From contig NZ_BIMB01000003.1 of the NCBI RefSeq assembly GCF_004000865.1, forward strand, positions 62,001 through 126,000: DNA of 64,000 nucleotides. The letters run 5' to 3'. The stretch is from Paenibacillus elgii NBRC 100335. Its GTDB lineage: Bacteria > Bacillota > Bacilli > Paenibacillales > NBRC-103111. The stretch's first letter is position 1. The number at the start of each line of letters is the position of its first letter. The position numbers and the translations under genes are program-made. Below, piece after piece: positions 17,193-28,654 of this stretch. The notes below the pieces were generated by a model. It worked only from the letters and a program-made list of their open reading frames with translations, was not told the DNA's origin and searched no databases.

Positions 17193-19448
17193 ATGAGCGA
17201 ATCTAATCAGGAGTATATCGTCATCTCGGGTGCGAGGGAAAACAATCTCAAGAACGTATCCTTGCGCATTCCCAAACGGAAAATTACGATTTTCACCGGG
17301 GTATCCGGTTCCGGCAAATCGTCGATCGTTTTCGATACCATCGCCACCGAATCCCAGCGTCTGCTTAACGAAAACTTCAGCATGTTCGTCCGCAACTTTC
17401 TGCCGCGTTTTCCGCAACCGGATGCAGACGCGATCGAGAACCTGAGCATGGCTGTTATTGTGGATCAGAAGCGGCTGGGCGGCGGTTCCCATTCCACGAT
17501 GGGCACCATTACCGATATTTCTCCCATTCTTCGTCTTCTCTTTTCCCGAGTGGGCCAGCCCTATGTTGGACAAGCGCACATGTTCTCGTTTAACGATCCG
17601 CAGGGCATGTGTTCCGAGTGCAATGGGATCGGTCGCAGCCTGCGCATCGATATGAGCAAGGCGCTGGACAAGACAAAGTCGTTGAATGAAGGGGCAATCA
17701 TGCTGCCGGGCTATACGGTGAACAGCTTTGATTGGGCGATGATCGTGCAGTCGGGGTCCTACGATCCCGACAAGAAGCTGAGCGATTATTCGGAGGAGGA
17801 GCTGGAGCAACTGCTGTACGGCAAGGCGAGGAAGGTGGCGACGCAGTTCGGCGGGAAGACAGTGAACATTACGGTGGAAGGCTGCATCGAGAAGTTCACC
17901 AACAAGTATATCAAGCGGGATTTGAAAACGATGTCTGAGCGCACACAACAAGCTGTTGCGCCGTACATCACCGAGGGTACCTGTTCCAGCTGCCACGGCG
18001 CGAGACTCAGTCAGGCCGCGCTCAATTGCAGAATCAATGGACACAACATTGCGGAGCTGTCCTCCATGGAAGTCGGACAACTCATCCGCGTCATTCGGGA
18101 GATTGACGATCCTGTCGCCGCGCCGATCGTCAAGTCGCTGACGGAGCGGCTGCAGCATCTGGTGGATATCGGACTTGACTACTTGACGCTGGATCGCGAG
18201 ACGGATACATTGTCCGGCGGCGAGTCGCAGCGCGTCAAGATGGTGAAGCACCTGAGCGGCAGTCTGGTGGATGTGACTTACATCTTCGATGAGCCGAGCG
18301 TTGGCTTGCATCCCCGTGATGTACACCGGTTAAACGGGTTGCTTCAGAAGCTGCGCGACAAGGGCAATACCGTCATTGTCGTCGAGCATGATCCCGATGT
18401 GATCAAGGTGGCGGATCATATCGTCGACGTCGGGCCTCACGCCGGCAGCCGCGGTGGTACCATCGTGTATGAGGGAAGTTTCCAGGGCCTGCTGGAGGCA
18501 GGTACGCTGACAGGCACCCATATGAAGCGGCCGCTCCAGCTGAAGCACGATTACAGGCAGCCATCCGGCAAGCTGCCCATCAATAATGCCACACTGCACA
18601 ACCTGCGGAACGTGAGTGTAGATATTCCAACCGGAGTGCTGACAGTAGTTACGGGTGTCGCCGGCTCGGGCAAGAGTACGCTGATTAACGAAGTATTCCT
18701 CAGCCAACATCCGGATGCGATCGTCATCGACCAATCGGCGGTAGGCGTGTCAACACGCTCGAATCCGGCGACCTACACGAGCATTATGGATGATGTCCGC
18801 AAGGCGTTTGCTTCCGCAAACAAGGTGAACCAAGGCTTATTCAGCTTCAACTCCAAGGGCGCTTGTGAGAACTGCCAAGGGCTGGGTGTTGTGTATACAG
18901 ACCTTGCATTCCTCGACAGCGTGAAGCTGCCATGCGAAGTATGCGGAGGCAGACGGTTCAAGGAAGAGGTGCTCGCGTACAAGCTGAACGGCAAGTCAAT
19001 TGCAGAAGTGCTGGAGATGACAGTGGAGCAGGCATTGGATTTTTTCCAGCTAAAAGAGGTTGTGCGCAAGCTCCAGGCGATGAGGGATGTGGGGCTGAAC
19101 TATATCACACTCGGCCAGCCGCTCAGCACGCTCTCGGGCGGGGAATGCCAGCGCATCAAGCTGGCAAGTGAGCTGCATAAAAAGGGCAGCATCTACGTGA
19201 TGGACGAGCCGACGACCGGCCTGCACATGTCAGATATCGGTCACCTTCTGGAGATCATGAACCGCCTCGTGGATGCCGGCAATACGGTGATCGTCATTGA
19301 GCACAACCTCGATGTGATCAGTCAAGCGGATTGGATCATCGATATGGGACCGGACGGAGGCAGCAAGGGCGGCCAGGTGGTGTTCGAGGGCACTCCGGCG
19401 CAGATCATCCATGCGGAGCAGTCGATCACGGGAAAATACTTGGTGTAA
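17193..19448 (+). CDS. stand-alone UvrA-like ABC ATPase (UvrA2 type)
   Basis: A 751-residue duplicated ABC ATPase of the UvrA family, shorter than the ~950 residues of UvrA. It has Walker A motifs GVSGSGKSS (36-44) and GVAGSGKST (~488-496). Two LSGGESQRVK / LSGGECQRIK signatures and two Walker B segments (IFDEPSVGLH, VMDEPTTGLH) are present, with zinc CxxC pairs (CSECNGIG, CSSCHGA, CENCQGLG, CEVCGG). The lost length fits absence of the UvrB-binding region. Such paralogues occur in antibiotic producers and soil bacilli and are linked to resistance against DNA-binding drugs. The frame opens at 17103, but ATG 17193 has GGAAGGA at 9 nt and begins with the family N-terminus. Confidence 0.88.
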   Translation: MSESNQEYIVISGARENNLKNVSLRIPKRKITIFTGVSGSGKSSIVFDTIATESQRLLNENFSMFVRNFLPRFPQPDADAIENLSMAVIVDQKRLGGGSHSTMGTITDISPILRLLFSRVGQPYVGQAHMFSFNDPQGMCSECNGIGRSLRIDMSKALDKTKSLNEGAIMLPGYTVNSFDWAMIVQSGSYDPDKKLSDYSEEELEQLLYGKARKVATQFGGKTVNITVEGCIEKFTNKYIKRDLKTMSERTQQAVAPYITEGTCSSCHGARLSQAALNCRINGHNIAELSSMEVGQLIRVIREIDDPVAAPIVKSLTERLQHLVDIGLDYLTLDRETDTLSGGESQRVKMVKHLSGSLVDVTYIFDEPSVGLHPRDVHRLNGLLQKLRDKGNTVIVVEHDPDVIKVADHIVDVGPHAGSRGGTIVYEGSFQGLLEAGTLTGTHMKRPLQLKHDYRQPSGKLPINNATLHNLRNVSVDIPTGVLTVVTGVAGSGKSTLINEVFLSQHPDAIVIDQSAVGVSTRSNPATYTSIMDDVRKAFASANKVNQGLFSFNSKGACENCQGLGVVYTDLAFLDSVKLPCEVCGGRRFKEEVLAYKLNGKSIAEVLEMTVEQALDFFQLKEVVRKLQAMRDVGLNYITLGQPLSTLSGGECQRIKLASELHKKGSIYVMDEPTTGLHMSDIGHLLEIMNRLVDAGNTVIVIEHNLDVISQADWIIDMGPDGGSKGGQVVFEGTPAQIIHAEQSITGKYLV

Positions 19449-19471
19449 TGCATCCTGTCTACTTTAACCTG

Positions 19472-19500
19472 GGCTGCCAGCATAATCGGCAGCCTTTCGT
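19472..19500 (+). terminator. terminator of the UvrA-like gene
   Basis: GGCTGCC and GGCAGCC are separated by 9 nt and followed by TTTCGTTT. Confidence 0.7.
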
Positions 19501-19693
19501 TTAAGTAACGGGGAAAACACAAACCGCATTCGCTCCGCAACATTATGCCTCCCGCACTAAGGCTGAATAGGACATGGACGTCTAATGTATAAAGTTGCAT
19601 ACTTTAGTTTTCTATGGTAGTATCCATGTTAATTCTAACGAAAGTAGGCGATTTTAATGACAGTCTGCTCATTCCAACTAACCACTATATCAG

Positions 19694-19746
19694 AGACACG
19701 GAAGGTATAATATCGGTTATTCCTTTATTACAAATCTTCCGTGTCT
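19694..19746. promoter_or_regulatory. 11-bp perfect inverted repeat before a methyltransferase gene
   Basis: AGACACGGAAG and CTTCCGTGTCT are exact complements separated by 31 nt. The repeat ends 22 nt before the methyltransferase ATG and a TATAAT lies in its loop. It may be an operator flanking the -10 box or a leader hairpin. No T-tract follows, so it is not an ordinary terminator. Confidence 0.5.
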
Positions 19747-19768
19747 TACCAAACGGAGGAAAAAACAA

Positions 19769-20527
19769 ATGTTCAGCTACTATAGTAATCTGTGTACGGA
19801 AGTTTATGATCTTAACAAACCTGTGGGGCACTCGATCGGTGGCGATATCGAGTATTACCTCGATAGGCTGAAGTCTTGCCGGGGTCGAATTCTGGAAGCG
19901 GCCGTAGGCTCCGGTCGCATGCTCATTCCGCTTCTCGAGGCAGGATTCATTGTAGACGGGATTGATTATTCCCCGGAAATGTTGGCTTCTTGCCGTAAAC
20001 GCTGCGAAGAGCGAAACTTAAAGCCGGTTTTGTATGAAGGAGAATTGCAAAATTTTTCGTTGCCTCATAAATACGAGGCCATCATTATTCCAACCGGGTC
20101 TTTCTGTTTGATTGAGAATCGTAAAGACTCGATCAGCGCCCTGCAATGTTTTTATGAGCATCTGGTTCCTGGAGGACGGGTAATTATTGACCTAATTTTG
20201 CCCGAAAGCCTGGAGGTTGGAAAGGTCTCTACGTCAACCTTTACTTTGCCTTCAGAAGATGTCATTACAGTAGAAAATAAGCTTGTAGAATTTAACATGC
20301 TTCATCATTATACGGTTTCTTACCTAAAATATGAGAAGTGGCGCAAAGGAAAGCTCATTGAATCCGAGCTGCAGCGTTTTGCACTGCGCTGGTACGGTAT
20401 TGAGGAATTCAAGCTTGTATTACAAAACATCGGATTCTCAGATATTGTATGCTCCACCGATTATGTGTACAGTAAGCAACCGACAAACGGGAATCAGATA
20501 TTTACTTTCGAAGCTGTACGAAAATAA
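19769..20527 (+). CDS. class I SAM-dependent methyltransferase
   Basis: A 252-residue cytosolic methyltransferase. Motif I is ILEAAVGSGRMLIPLLEAGF (the acidic start and the G-S-G turn bind SAM) and motif II is VDGIDYSPEMLASC. Motif IV is AIIIPTGSFCLIEN and a post-motif is LVPGGRVIIDLI. The substrate is unknown, though small-molecule methylation is most common for this arrangement. CGGAGG precedes the ATG. The long inverted repeat directly upstream suggests dedicated regulation. Confidence 0.82.
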   Translation: MFSYYSNLCTEVYDLNKPVGHSIGGDIEYYLDRLKSCRGRILEAAVGSGRMLIPLLEAGFIVDGIDYSPEMLASCRKRCEERNLKPVLYEGELQNFSLPHKYEAIIIPTGSFCLIENRKDSISALQCFYEHLVPGGRVIIDLILPESLEVGKVSTSTFTLPSEDVITVENKLVEFNMLHHYTVSYLKYEKWRKGKLIESELQRFALRWYGIEEFKLVLQNIGFSDIVCSTDYVYSKQPTNGNQIFTFEAVRK

Positions 20528-20645
20528 TTATGACGATGGGCAGAAGTACGGTTGCTGGACTGTAACCGGCCAAGGGATGTACGTCCCCCATCCCAGCTGA
20601 AAAACATCATCGACTCATTTATGTAAAGGAAGAGAGAGTGAAAAT

Positions 20646-21065
20646 GTGAGGATTAGAGTAGCAAATGAATCAGATTACGCTGAATTAAGAAATATATACT
20701 TGGAATCACGTCGCAAAAATTTTCATTGGGTGGATATAGAAGAAATGACTTTGGAAGATTTTGACAATGATACTGTGGACGAGTATATCATTTTGGCGGA
20801 GGAGGATAATCATATTCTCGGATTCGCTTCATTGTACTTGCCAGATAACTTTATTCATAATTTATTTGTTCATCCCGATTTCTTTGGCAAGGGTGTTGGC
20901 GGTCTGCTGCTTGACGCCTCCATAGAAAAAATGAATAAACCATTAAGATTGAAGTGTGTATCTGAAAATCAAAAAGCGATGAAATTTTATGAGAATAAAG
21001 GTTGGAAAAAAGTCGTTGAAGAAGGTCATTCTGGAGAAAAATATTGGGTAATGATATATGAATAA
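20646..21065 (+). CDS. GNAT-family N-acetyltransferase
   Basis: A 139-residue GNAT protein. The acetyl-CoA loop is HPDFFGKGVGGLLLDASIEK (Q/RxxGxG/A variant) and the C-terminal strand is LKCVSENQKAMKFYENKGWKKV, where the FYENKGW segment is typical. It starts with GTG within AAAATGTGAGG, and the upstream ATG is followed at once by a stop. The acceptor is unknown. Confidence 0.85.
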   Translation: MRIRVANESDYAELRNIYLESRRKNFHWVDIEEMTLEDFDNDTVDEYIILAEEDNHILGFASLYLPDNFIHNLFVHPDFFGKGVGGLLLDASIEKMNKPLRLKCVSENQKAMKFYENKGWKKVVEEGHSGEKYWVMIYE

Positions 21066-21070
21066 AATCT

Positions 21071-21178
21071 GAGCTATGGGCGGGTTCCGAGCCTCGCTTT
21101 GATGAAATTATTTCGACTGATCCCCATTCTAAACGGCTCGACGAGAAATATATTGTTGACCGACAATTTAATGAATAG
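21071..21178 (+). pseudogene. C-terminal coding remnant, family unknown
   Basis: A frame without a start reads ELWAGSEPRFDEIISTDPHS and on to KYIVDRQFNE before a stop. It looks like the end of a lost protein. It has no ribosome binding site and no 5' part. I do not recognise it. Confidence 0.3.
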
Positions 21179-21184
21179 CTTATC

Positions 21185-21214
21185 ACATCGCCGGCTAAGG
21201 TGATGTTTTTTTTT
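21185..21214 (+). terminator. terminator before the Nim-like gene
   Basis: ACATCGCC and GGTGATGT pair (one G-U) around a 6-nt loop, followed by nine T. Confidence 0.8.
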
Positions 21215-21404
21215 ATTTTTTTCCGGCTACAAGTAAGCACGCCGATCAAAGGACAAGCTGGCGATTCGGGCGGTGGTCTAACTTAGGGAATGCGCAGCTT
21301 AATGTGAAATATGGATTGCTTCAATTCTATAATTATGGACATTTATATTCATTCCAATGGCTGATAAACTTACATAATACTTCAATACTATAGGAGTGAT
21401 GAAA

Positions 21405-21941
21405 ATGGATAGGGTACGTTACAAGATAAGAGAAGTGATGGACAAGAGCAAGATTGAGACATTTCTGCAGCAAGCTCGAATTGGACATCTCGGAATGGTC
21501 GATGGTCATCTGCCGTATGTTGTTCCGCTCAATTTTGTTTGGACAAATGGAAAGCTTTATTTCCATGGAGCCACCGGTGGAAGACGAAATCAGGTTATGG
21601 CTGCGAATCCGGAGGTCTGTTTTACGGTTTGTGAAGAATATGGAACTATTACTAATCCGGTGCCGGCCAAGACGGACACAGCGTATATGAGTGTAATGAT
21701 TTTTGGCAAGGCACAGCCTATCGTCGATCTGGATGAAGCTACGCACATGTTGCAAGAAATGATTTATAAGTATGTGCCTGGTTACTATAATCGGCCGTTA
21801 CCCCAGCAGCACGTAGATAAATACCGATCGGCAGTATTCGGTGGTCCGGTTCAGGTGTACCGGATTGATCCACAGCATATCACTGCGAAAGAAAATCCGA
21901 TTGAAGAAGAAAAAATGTTCAAACCAGGAAAAACCGTTTAA
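21405..21941 (+). CDS. pyridoxamine 5'-phosphate oxidase-like flavoprotein (NimA-like)
   Basis: A 178-residue FMN-binding split-barrel protein of the NimA/COG3467 group (IETFLQQARIGHLGMVDGHLP, PLNFVWTNGKLYFHGATGGRR, NPEVCFTVCEEYG). NimA relatives reduce 5-nitroimidazoles to harmless amines, though many homologues have other flavin roles, so resistance is inference. GTG 21396 and ATG 21399 lie too close to the AGGAG site. ATG 21405 is spaced 8 nt from it. It has its own terminator and is monocistronic. Confidence 0.82.
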   Translation: MDRVRYKIREVMDKSKIETFLQQARIGHLGMVDGHLPYVVPLNFVWTNGKLYFHGATGGRRNQVMAANPEVCFTVCEEYGTITNPVPAKTDTAYMSVMIFGKAQPIVDLDEATHMLQEMIYKYVPGYYNRPLPQQHVDKYRSAVFGGPVQVYRIDPQHITAKENPIEEEKMFKPGKTV

Positions 21942-21962
21942 GCTGCTTTGGTTTATAAAATG

Positions 21963-21991
21963 AATGCTGCCGTACCTTGTGCGGCAGCATT
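21963..21991 (+). terminator. hairpin after the Nim-like gene
   Basis: AATGCTGCCG and CGGCAGCATT are a perfect 10-bp stem with a 9-nt loop. The T-tract is poor (TTGCATTATT). Confidence 0.65.
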
Positions 21992-22108
21992 TGCATTATT
22001 CCCTCAATTGTGGAAGAAGCTCCGGCCGACGTTACCCGCCGGACGGACAGTTATTACTGGAACGAAAATGCGCGTCAGGACGATTAGGGGAGAGGCAGGA
22101 GAAAGGAT

Positions 22109-23326
22109 ATGAACACAACATCATCTTTGCTGCGCGGTCGCGATTTGATATCGCCGGCCATAGCCGCTTTAATATCCGTCATTGTCAACTACGGGGGCAC
22201 CTTTATTCTCGTGTTTCAGGCAGCAAAAGTCGCGGGTTTAAGTCCCGAAATGACCGCTTCATGGATTTGGTCGATCTCCATTGGAGTGGGTGTGACCGGG
22301 GTATGGCTAAGTTTTCGATACCGGGAACCGATTATTACAGCTTGGTCAACACCAGGCGTGGCTTTTCTCGTTTCGGCATTAGCGGTAACCCCTTATCCGG
22401 AAGCCATTGGTGCTTATATGATCTCTGCAGCAGGATTTGTTGTTTTAGGATTATCGGGCATGTTTGAACGTTTCGTCCGGCTTATTCCTCCAGGCATCGC
22501 TTCCGGATTGCTAGCAGGCATTTTACTGCAGTTTGGCATTTCAGCCTTTGGAGGAGCGAAAGTTGACCCATTGCTTGTCGTTGTACTGTTTGCCGCTTAT
22601 GTCGTGCTAAGACGGTTTACATCCCGTTATGCGATTGTTGGCATACTGGCAATCGGATTGATTTATTTGATTTGTATGGGGAAAGCGGATTTCAGTACGA
22701 TCCAATTGGCTATTGCATCACCGGTATTTGTCGTTCCGGAGTTTTCATTACATGCTTTATTGGGCATTGCCTTACCGTTGTTTATTATTACCTTGACGGG
22801 ACAATACATGCCTGGAATGCTCGTATTGCGGAATGACGGGTTCAAGACGAGCGCGAATCCGATTTTGGCCATAACGGGTTTGGGTTCGCTTCTTGCAGCA
22901 CCATTCGGCTCGCATGCTTTTAATGTAGCAGCCATTACAGCAGCGATTTGCACAGGAAAAGACGCGCATGAGGATTCGGCAAAACGGTATATTGCAGGCA
23001 TTGCCTGTGGCATGTTCTACATTGTTGTCGGCATTTTTGGCGTGACGTTGGCTGCTCTGTTTTTAATTCTTCCCGCTACCTTTATCGCAACGTTAGCGGG
23101 ATTGGCATTGCTTGGCACAATTGGCGGAAGTCTTGCCAACGCTTTAACAGATCCCAAGGGACGTGAGACCGCATTGATTACGTTTTTAGCAACGGCCGCG
23201 AATGTAACTTTGCTTGGCGTCGGCGGCGCATTCTGGGGACTTGTTGCGGGTTTGGCAGCGCATTTATTGATTCATGGGAAATTTCGGCGTGAAAAATGGA
23301 ATACAGGTAACACGAATGGACTGTAA
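22109..23326 (+). CDS. benE: BenE-family benzoate/H+ symporter
   Basis: A 405-residue protein of about 12 helices matching the BenE family. It has an N-terminal ISPAIAALISVIVNYGGTFI, the REPIITAWSTPGVAFLVSA segment and, later, ITLTGQYMPGMLVLRNDGF. BenE imports benzoate with protons, but in Bacillota the true substrate is often unknown, and no benzoate catabolic genes are nearby. The ATG follows AGGAGAAAGGAT. It converges on a PdxR-like regulator through a shared terminator hairpin. Confidence 0.85.
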   Translation: MNTTSSLLRGRDLISPAIAALISVIVNYGGTFILVFQAAKVAGLSPEMTASWIWSISIGVGVTGVWLSFRYREPIITAWSTPGVAFLVSALAVTPYPEAIGAYMISAAGFVVLGLSGMFERFVRLIPPGIASGLLAGILLQFGISAFGGAKVDPLLVVVLFAAYVVLRRFTSRYAIVGILAIGLIYLICMGKADFSTIQLAIASPVFVVPEFSLHALLGIALPLFIITLTGQYMPGMLVLRNDGFKTSANPILAITGLGSLLAAPFGSHAFNVAAITAAICTGKDAHEDSAKRYIAGIACGMFYIVVGIFGVTLAALFLILPATFIATLAGLALLGTIGGSLANALTDPKGRETALITFLATAANVTLLGVGGAFWGLVAGLAAHLLIHGKFRREKWNTGNTNGL

Positions 23327-23343
23327 GAAAGAGCAAATTCTGG

Positions 23344-23374
23344 CGGGGATGCTTGTATTATAAAAGCATCCCCG
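23344..23374. terminator. bidirectional terminator between benE and the PdxR-like gene
   Basis: CGGGGATGCTT and AAGCATCCCCG form a perfect 11-bp stem around a 9-nt loop. It overlaps the last codons of the minus-strand regulator. Confidence 0.65.
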
Positions 23375-24788
23375 TCAGACGTTTAATGCCTTCTTCTATA
23401 GCGGATTCATCTACTTTCGCAAAACCCAGTACCCATCCTTTTCGATCGCTTTCCAAACAATACTTGCTTAGCGGATAAACGCGGATTCCTTTTTCGATCG
23501 CAAAGTTCGTCACAGCTTCTTCGTCAAATGATGGTTTTGCTTCAAGAAGCATGTGCAAACCCGTTTCTACGCCGCTTAGCGTGAAGTGTTCGTTCAGACC
23601 TGTCGTGATGATGGCCTTCGTCATGGCTTCGTGTCTGCGCCGATATACATTTCGAACTCGTCTCATATGGCGCATGAAATGACCATGCTCGATAAAATGA
23701 GTGAGCGTTAATTGCTCCATAATCGGAAGATGACGATAGGTTAATTCATGGACTCGAGCGAGCTGACGAATGGCCTCTTTGGGACCAACGATTGCCGATA
23801 TTCGAATACCAGGAGCGACCATTTTGGAAAAACTCATCATATACAACGTATTCTGAGGCCGCTGACTGAACAAGGTTGGAAGCGGGTCACCGCGATATCG
23901 AAATTCGCTGTCGTAATCATCCTCAACGATCCAGAACCGCTGCCCGGAAGCCATGTGCAACAATTGTTGCCTGCGAGTTTCCGACATAATAACGCCAACC
24001 GCACACTGATGCGATGGCGTAACATACACAAGTTTGGACTGAGGGTGAATGCGGTCTACGCATAGCCCGTACTCGTCGACCGGGACGGGTACAACCTGCA
24101 TACGCCGATATTTCATCGCCATCCAAGCAGCAGGGAAGCCGGGATCTTCAACCGAAACCGTTTCTCCTTCATGTAAAAGGGCTTGGGCGATCAAATCGAT
24201 GCTATGTTGTGCGCCTGAGGTTAACAGGATTTGATCTACGCTCACATGAACGCCTCGTTCAAGTGACAAATAACGTTGAATCTGTTCTCGCAGCGGCAGG
24301 AACCCATAGACGTCTCCGTAAGCCCAACTGTCCAGGTCTGTTTCTGTGGAGGCCTGTAAAAATGATTGTCTCCAATTTTTTTGAAAATATTTGTCCAAAT
24401 AAGGCTCATGGGGACTAAAATCGATTTCTATTGTTCTATTCTTTTTATCTCCGAACCAACTATGCAAATGGCCGATTGCAGCGTTCAATAATGGCAATTC
24501 GGGGGTGTCGGGTCCTTGCGGCGTAGCATCCTCAGAAGGACGAGTCGCATAGGTCCATTCGCTAACTCTTGTCCCGCCGCGACGAGAGGTTACGGTATAC
24601 CCACGGCTGAATAACTCCTCGTAAACAATCTGTATGGTTGAACGGGAAACGCCAATCAATTGAGCGAGTTCACGGGACGGGAGCAGCAATTCGCCTGGCG
24701 GCCATTTTCCGGTTGTAATATTATGGATCGCTTGATCAAGAAGTTGCTGCCAGATGGGACGGTCGTCATCTCGATTTACTTTTAGCAT
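23358..24788 (-). CDS. PdxR/MocR-type GntR-aminotransferase regulator
   Basis: A 476-residue regulator. The GntR winged helix (residues ~8-75, RPIWQQLLDQAIHNITTGKW, LPSRELAQLIGVSRSTIQIVYEEL) is joined to an aminotransferase-like PLP domain. That domain includes the FWIVEDDYDSEFRYRG segment and MMSFSKMVAPGIRISAIVG, which holds the PLP lysine. This is the arrangement of PdxR, the activator of pyridoxal phosphate synthesis genes, and of other MocR proteins. No pdxS/pdxT lies here, so the target is unknown. It is the second MocR-type regulator in the window and is not a close duplicate of the first. Confidence 0.86.
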   Translation of the reverse strand: MLKVNRDDDRPIWQQLLDQAIHNITTGKWPPGELLLPSRELAQLIGVSRSTIQIVYEELFSRGYTVTSRRGGTRVSEWTYATRPSEDATPQGPDTPELPLLNAAIGHLHSWFGDKKNRTIEIDFSPHEPYLDKYFQKNWRQSFLQASTETDLDSWAYGDVYGFLPLREQIQRYLSLERGVHVSVDQILLTSGAQHSIDLIAQALLHEGETVSVEDPGFPAAWMAMKYRRMQVVPVPVDEYGLCVDRIHPQSKLVYVTPSHQCAVGVIMSETRRQQLLHMASGQRFWIVEDDYDSEFRYRGDPLPTLFSQRPQNTLYMMSFSKMVAPGIRISAIVGPKEAIRQLARVHELTYRHLPIMEQLTLTHFIEHGHFMRHMRRVRNVYRRRHEAMTKAIITTGLNEHFTLSGVETGLHMLLEAKPSFDEEAVTNFAIEKGIRVYPLSKYCLESDRKGWVLGFAKVDESAIEEGIKRLTGMLL

Positions 24789-25139
24789 TCATTCACCTTC
24801 AGTGCTGTTTCTACCGGAATTATGGATTGCTCAAATCACTGATTCATGAATAATAAGTAACAATCCACTGGTTGATATCCTATCATGACAATAGTTGCTT
24901 TTGCAATACGATACAATTAGACAAACGAATTTTGTACCCAATCAGGGAATCAGAGCAAGTTCAGCAAGAAACGGACACAGAATTTGAAACCAAACGGAGT
25001 GGGCTGGATACAATTTGAACCGGAAACGAAATATTTAGTCTTTTTGTGGGGCTCATTTTCGCAATCCGTAAGAAACGTTCGTGCGCATGGCGTGATAGGA
25101 TTAAGGTGATAAATGCCTTGGCCAGAGGAGGAGATCGCC
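24789..25139. other. intergenic stretch with a coding-like remnant
   Basis: The first half is AT-rich and probably holds the promoter of the minus-strand regulator. The second half reads, on the plus strand, as KPNGVGWIQFEPETKYLVFL and onward to a stop near 25109. There is no start codon or ribosome binding site and I do not recognise the family. Confidence 0.3.
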
Positions 25140-25628
25140 ATGAACGTTATTGAGGATTGTTGCCGCGAATTGAAAAGGGAGGCCGGATCGACGCGGACGC
25201 TTCTCGAAAGGCTCCCAGAAGATAAATTCTCTTGGAGACCGCACCCGAAATCAATGTCTTTAGGACAGCTCGCCCTACACACTGCGGGAGTGCCCGGAGG
25301 GCTAGCTCTATTGCTGAACGAGGCGGTCAGCGAAGTTCGGGTCGTTCCACTGCCGGAGCCGACCACCCGGCAAGAATTGCTCGAAGCGCTGGAATGGAGC
25401 GTGTCTCTTGCCGAGAGCAAGCTTCGGGAATGGGGAGAAGACGGGCTAAGGGATACCTGGAAGCTCGTCAGCAAGGGGGAGACCGTCTTGGAAGCGCCCC
25501 GGATCGACATGGTGCGCACGCTAATGTTCAATCACATTTATCATCATCGGGGACAGTTGACGATTTATCTCCGACTGCTCGGAATACCGGTTCCAGGGAT
25601 CTACGGTCCCAGCGCGGACGAACAATAA
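25140..25628 (+). CDS. DinB-family four-helix protein
   Basis: A 162-residue DinB/YfiT-like protein. The usual metal-binding histidines are visible in LGQLALHTAG (helix 2) and FNHIYHHRGQL (helix 4), which shows HxxxH spacing. DinB proteins include thiol transferases and uncharacterised stress proteins, and the activity here is unknown. The frame opens at 25113, but ATG 25140 follows GGAGGAG at good distance. A strong bidirectional terminator follows. Confidence 0.82.
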   Translation: MNVIEDCCRELKREAGSTRTLLERLPEDKFSWRPHPKSMSLGQLALHTAGVPGGLALLLNEAVSEVRVVPLPEPTTRQELLEALEWSVSLAESKLREWGEDGLRDTWKLVSKGETVLEAPRIDMVRTLMFNHIYHHRGQLTIYLRLLGIPVPGIYGPSADEQ

Positions 25629-25662
25629 CGGTGATTCAATGAATGACTCTAAATTAAATCAA

Positions 25663-25693
25663 AAAAGAACCTGAACAGTTTTCAGGTTCTTTT
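25663..25693. terminator. terminator after the DinB gene
   Basis: AAAAGAACCTGAA and TTCAGGTTCTTTT form a perfect 13-bp stem with a 5-nt loop and T/A-rich tails on both strands. Confidence 0.85.
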
Positions 25694-25696
25694 ATA

Positions 25697-25725
25697 TTGC
25701 ACATAAACAAACATGATGATATAAT
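25697..25725 (+). promoter_or_regulatory. promoter of the rifampicin phosphotransferase gene
   Basis: TTGCAC and a consensus TATAAT are 17 bp apart. The -10 box lies between ACATGATG (25711) and CATCATGT (25744), an 8-bp inverted repeat that could be an operator. Confidence 0.6.
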
Positions 25726-25770
25726 CAGATCACGACTATTTACCATCATGTGGTCATAGTTATTTCATAT

Positions 25771-25785
25771 TACACTTTAAGTGTA
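25771..25785. promoter_or_regulatory. 7-1-7 palindrome in the rph leader
   Basis: TACACTTTAAGTGTA is a perfect inverted repeat around a central T, about 40 nt downstream of the predicted transcription start and 61 bp before the start codon. It is a plausible repressor site. The binding protein is unknown. Confidence 0.4.
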
Positions 25786-25833
25786 CCATGCGGGTAAGCT
25801 CTTGTCAAATGTTTTTCTCATTTTAATGATTAG

Positions 25834-28467
<2,634 letters not shown>

Positions 28468-28481
28468 GCAGCAATCCAAGT

Positions 28482-28559
28482 CCTGGAACTTTTCCAGGTG
28501 CTTCCGTACACAGATTATAAAAAGCGAAACGGCTCTGTGGCACCGCGCAGGGCCGTTTT
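28482..28559 (+). terminator. tandem terminator hairpins after rph
   Basis: CCTGGAA-CTT-TTCCAGG at 28482 is followed by a second hairpin with AAACGGC / GCCGTTT arms (28527-28559) and then TTG. Together they separate rph from the cfr-like leader. Confidence 0.65.
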
Positions 28560-28579
28560 GAAAGTCGCAAGGCGCATAC

Positions 28580-28609
28580 TTGATTTAACAGAAGAAGGTA
28601 TGTTAAGAT
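28580..28609 (+). promoter_or_regulatory. predicted promoter of the cfr-like gene
   Basis: TTGATT and TAAGAT are 18 bp apart, about 36 bp before the ATG-TAA mini-ORF. Transcription from here gives a leader of about 540 nt. Confidence 0.45.
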
Positions 28610-28645
28610 CGTGCTGACACTTAACGATTGGAGTTGAAGAGGATA

Positions 28646-28651
28646 ATGTAA
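28646..28651 (+). CDS. start-stop ORF (ATG-TAA) in the cfr-like leader
   Basis: ATG is followed immediately by TAA. Possible ribosome binding sites are GGAG (12 nt upstream) and AGAGG (3 nt upstream), neither ideally spaced. The next hairpin begins 3 nt after the TAA, within the footprint of a ribosome held on this ATG. I interpret it as a sensor ORF for drugs that stall initiating ribosomes. Confidence 0.45.
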   Translation: M

Positions 28652-28654
28652 TAT

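Noticed and set aside
17187-18326. 379-codon open frame on the minus strand
   Set aside because: It is the antisense shadow of the UvrA-like gene. No ribosome binding site, and the product is Arg/His/Leu-rich with no domain, while the plus strand shows all ABC motifs.
24950-25531. 193-codon minus-strand frame over the DinB gene
   Set aside because: Ser/Arg-rich antisense product. The plus-strand DinB gene has a strong ribosome binding site and family motifs.
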